NCBI GenBank assembly: GCA_007922195.1
Contig: ML681963.1
Location: 132,997,764 to 133,061,763, forward strand
From: Podocnemis expansa
Lineage: Eukaryota; Chordata; Testudines; Podocnemididae
Reading direction: 5' to 3'
Length of the DNA stretch: 64,000 bases
The position numbers were made by a program, and so were the translations under genes. The notes below the pieces were generated by a model. The model saw only the letters and a list, made by a program, of their open reading frames with translations, searched no databases and had not been told where the DNA came from. Every line of letters starts with the position of its first letter. Position 1 is the stretch's first letter. Positions 62,985-64,000 of this stretch are shown here, in pieces.

Positions 62985-63004
62985 CATTCTTCCAACCCTA
63001 TAAT

Positions 63005-63022
63005 TTGATTGATTGATTGATT
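63005..63022. repeat. (GATT)n microsatellite
   Basis: About four units of GATT within TTGATTGATTGATTGA. Confidence 0.85.
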
Positions 63023-63957
63023 TTCCCTTGTGAGTAAGTGGAGTTCATCTATAGGTGCATGGTGCAAAGAGATCCCTTTTGAAGAGTTCATAGTAGTAGG
63101 GGCAGAGAGGTCCTGCTGGAGTTCTTGACAGCCATAGCTGATGGGAAGCTTAGCTCTTCAAAAAGACTGGGGGAAAGTTGAAAAATGGAACTATGAAAGG
63201 GGTAGACAGTGAGATGGTTTGATGTAGAGATGAATCTGGGTGGTTTTATTTTGAATGCTACATGGAAAAATAGAGATTGGGGGTTAATAATATTTTAGTG
63301 TACAGTATATACATTAATTAATCCTTACAATGCCCTTCTGATGCATATAGTCATCTTTTTCAAGCTTGGGTATTCAAAGGCAGAATCTCAACTGATCTTT
63401 AAGCATCCACGGTTCAAATTTTTGCTATGTATTTCTTATTCCAAAGCTTACAGACAGAAACCAAAGCTGAGAAGCTACAATTCTTCTACAGGGTTCTGTG
63501 AGGTGTCCAGATGTTCCTGATGATATGATAGCTTTATAATGCCTACTTCCCTGTGAATTATCTGTATGTCTTCATGAATGGAAATGTAGGATAACTGATG
63601 CATGGTCCCTACCTCTTACTTTTCAGTGGTGGAAATAAATGCTCCCTAGTGATTGTGTTCACTGCATGCTCATGCACTGCACTTGTAAATATTTGTGTAC
63701 AAGTACAGTATAAATTATGTAATTATATGTATAATCTAAGCAGTTGTTTTATTTGGATTTCTTGTGTGTGTTATATTTATTTATATTTTATCTCTTTTGA
63801 GACATCTTTGGAAATGATTTTCATATGGCTTTGCTGTTTATACATATCCCAAGATCTCAACATATTTGCATATGTTGGGCTTCTTTAAATGTATGTTGTC
63901 AGTAGAGTTATTAGACTGAAACTACAGAACAATGTACTCCTTTATGCACAGCAAATC

Positions 63958-64000
63958 AAAGCATTTGTAAAGATTCAAACACTGGGGAACAGTGTATAGA
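63958..64000 (+). mobile_element. Start of a second copy of the long Penelope-derived internal sequence
   Basis: AAGATTCAAACACTGGGGAA and CAGTGTATA at the window end match AAGATTCAAACCCCGGGGAA and CAGCATATA at 46259-46287. The copy runs out of the window, so its length is unknown. Confidence 0.6.

Larger units (their letters stand above)
19365..64000 (+). other. INSC intron continuing past the window end
   Basis: After donor GTATTG at 19365 no further exon matching Inscuteable is visible. The 44.6 kb holds the DIRS, Penelope, CR1, RTE, hAT and MITE insertions listed separately. A second small gene inside the intron cannot be excluded but none is supported. Confidence 0.65.

Overview
This window is vertebrate intronic DNA, most likely from a turtle or another non-squamate reptile. 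That inference rests on the repeat mix: CR1 LINEs ending in the ATTCTATG-type tail, Penelope-like elements, a DIRS-type retrotransposon, an RTE LINE, several small hAT families and MIR-like SINE remnants. The species cannot be fixed from the sequence alone.

The only host gene I can support is INSC, the vertebrate homologue of Inscuteable, on the + strand. Three consecutive coding exons lie at 626-749, 4434-4547 and 19239-19364. All are open, have AG/GT splice borders and join in frame, and their conceptual protein runs through the Armadillo-like part of Inscuteable. No further INSC exon is recognisable after 19364, so the remaining 44.6 kb reads as one long intron.

Layout: 1-19238 holds the three exons' upstream introns, an inverted Penelope-derived repeat (6205-6386), a MITE filled with short palindromes (7537-7938), two copies of one hAT family with 8-bp target duplications (8082-8565, 11464-12032) and a minus-strand CR1 (9631-10990). 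19-25 kb holds a CR1 3' end split by a hAT element, a second CR1 pointing the other way, and another inverted Penelope-derived repeat with an 11-bp target duplication. 25751-31414 is a nearly complete but decayed DIRS-type element, with gag, RT/RNase H and tyrosine-recombinase remnants, inverted terminal repeats and an internal complementary region. 35340-36612 is a 5'-truncated Penelope-like element with RT, GIY-YIG and a terminal segment that looks like a hammerhead ribozyme. 36929-37754 and 53926-54362 are hAT elements. 46-47 kb has two more retro-inserted repeats with 11- and 13-bp duplications. 55.9-57.8 kb is a decayed RTE LINE. 61.8-63.0 kb is a nested pair of DNA elements: a GC-rich foldback element with TA duplications inside a palindrome-array MITE.

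The most interesting signal is a group of small inverted repeats derived from Penelope-like terminal segments. Two sequence families share the same layout (CTGANGA, hairpin stem, GAAA) with different stem sequences, and several copies have exact 11-13 bp target duplications. No complete mobile-element ORF survives in the window, and no tRNA, rRNA or CRISPR array was seen.
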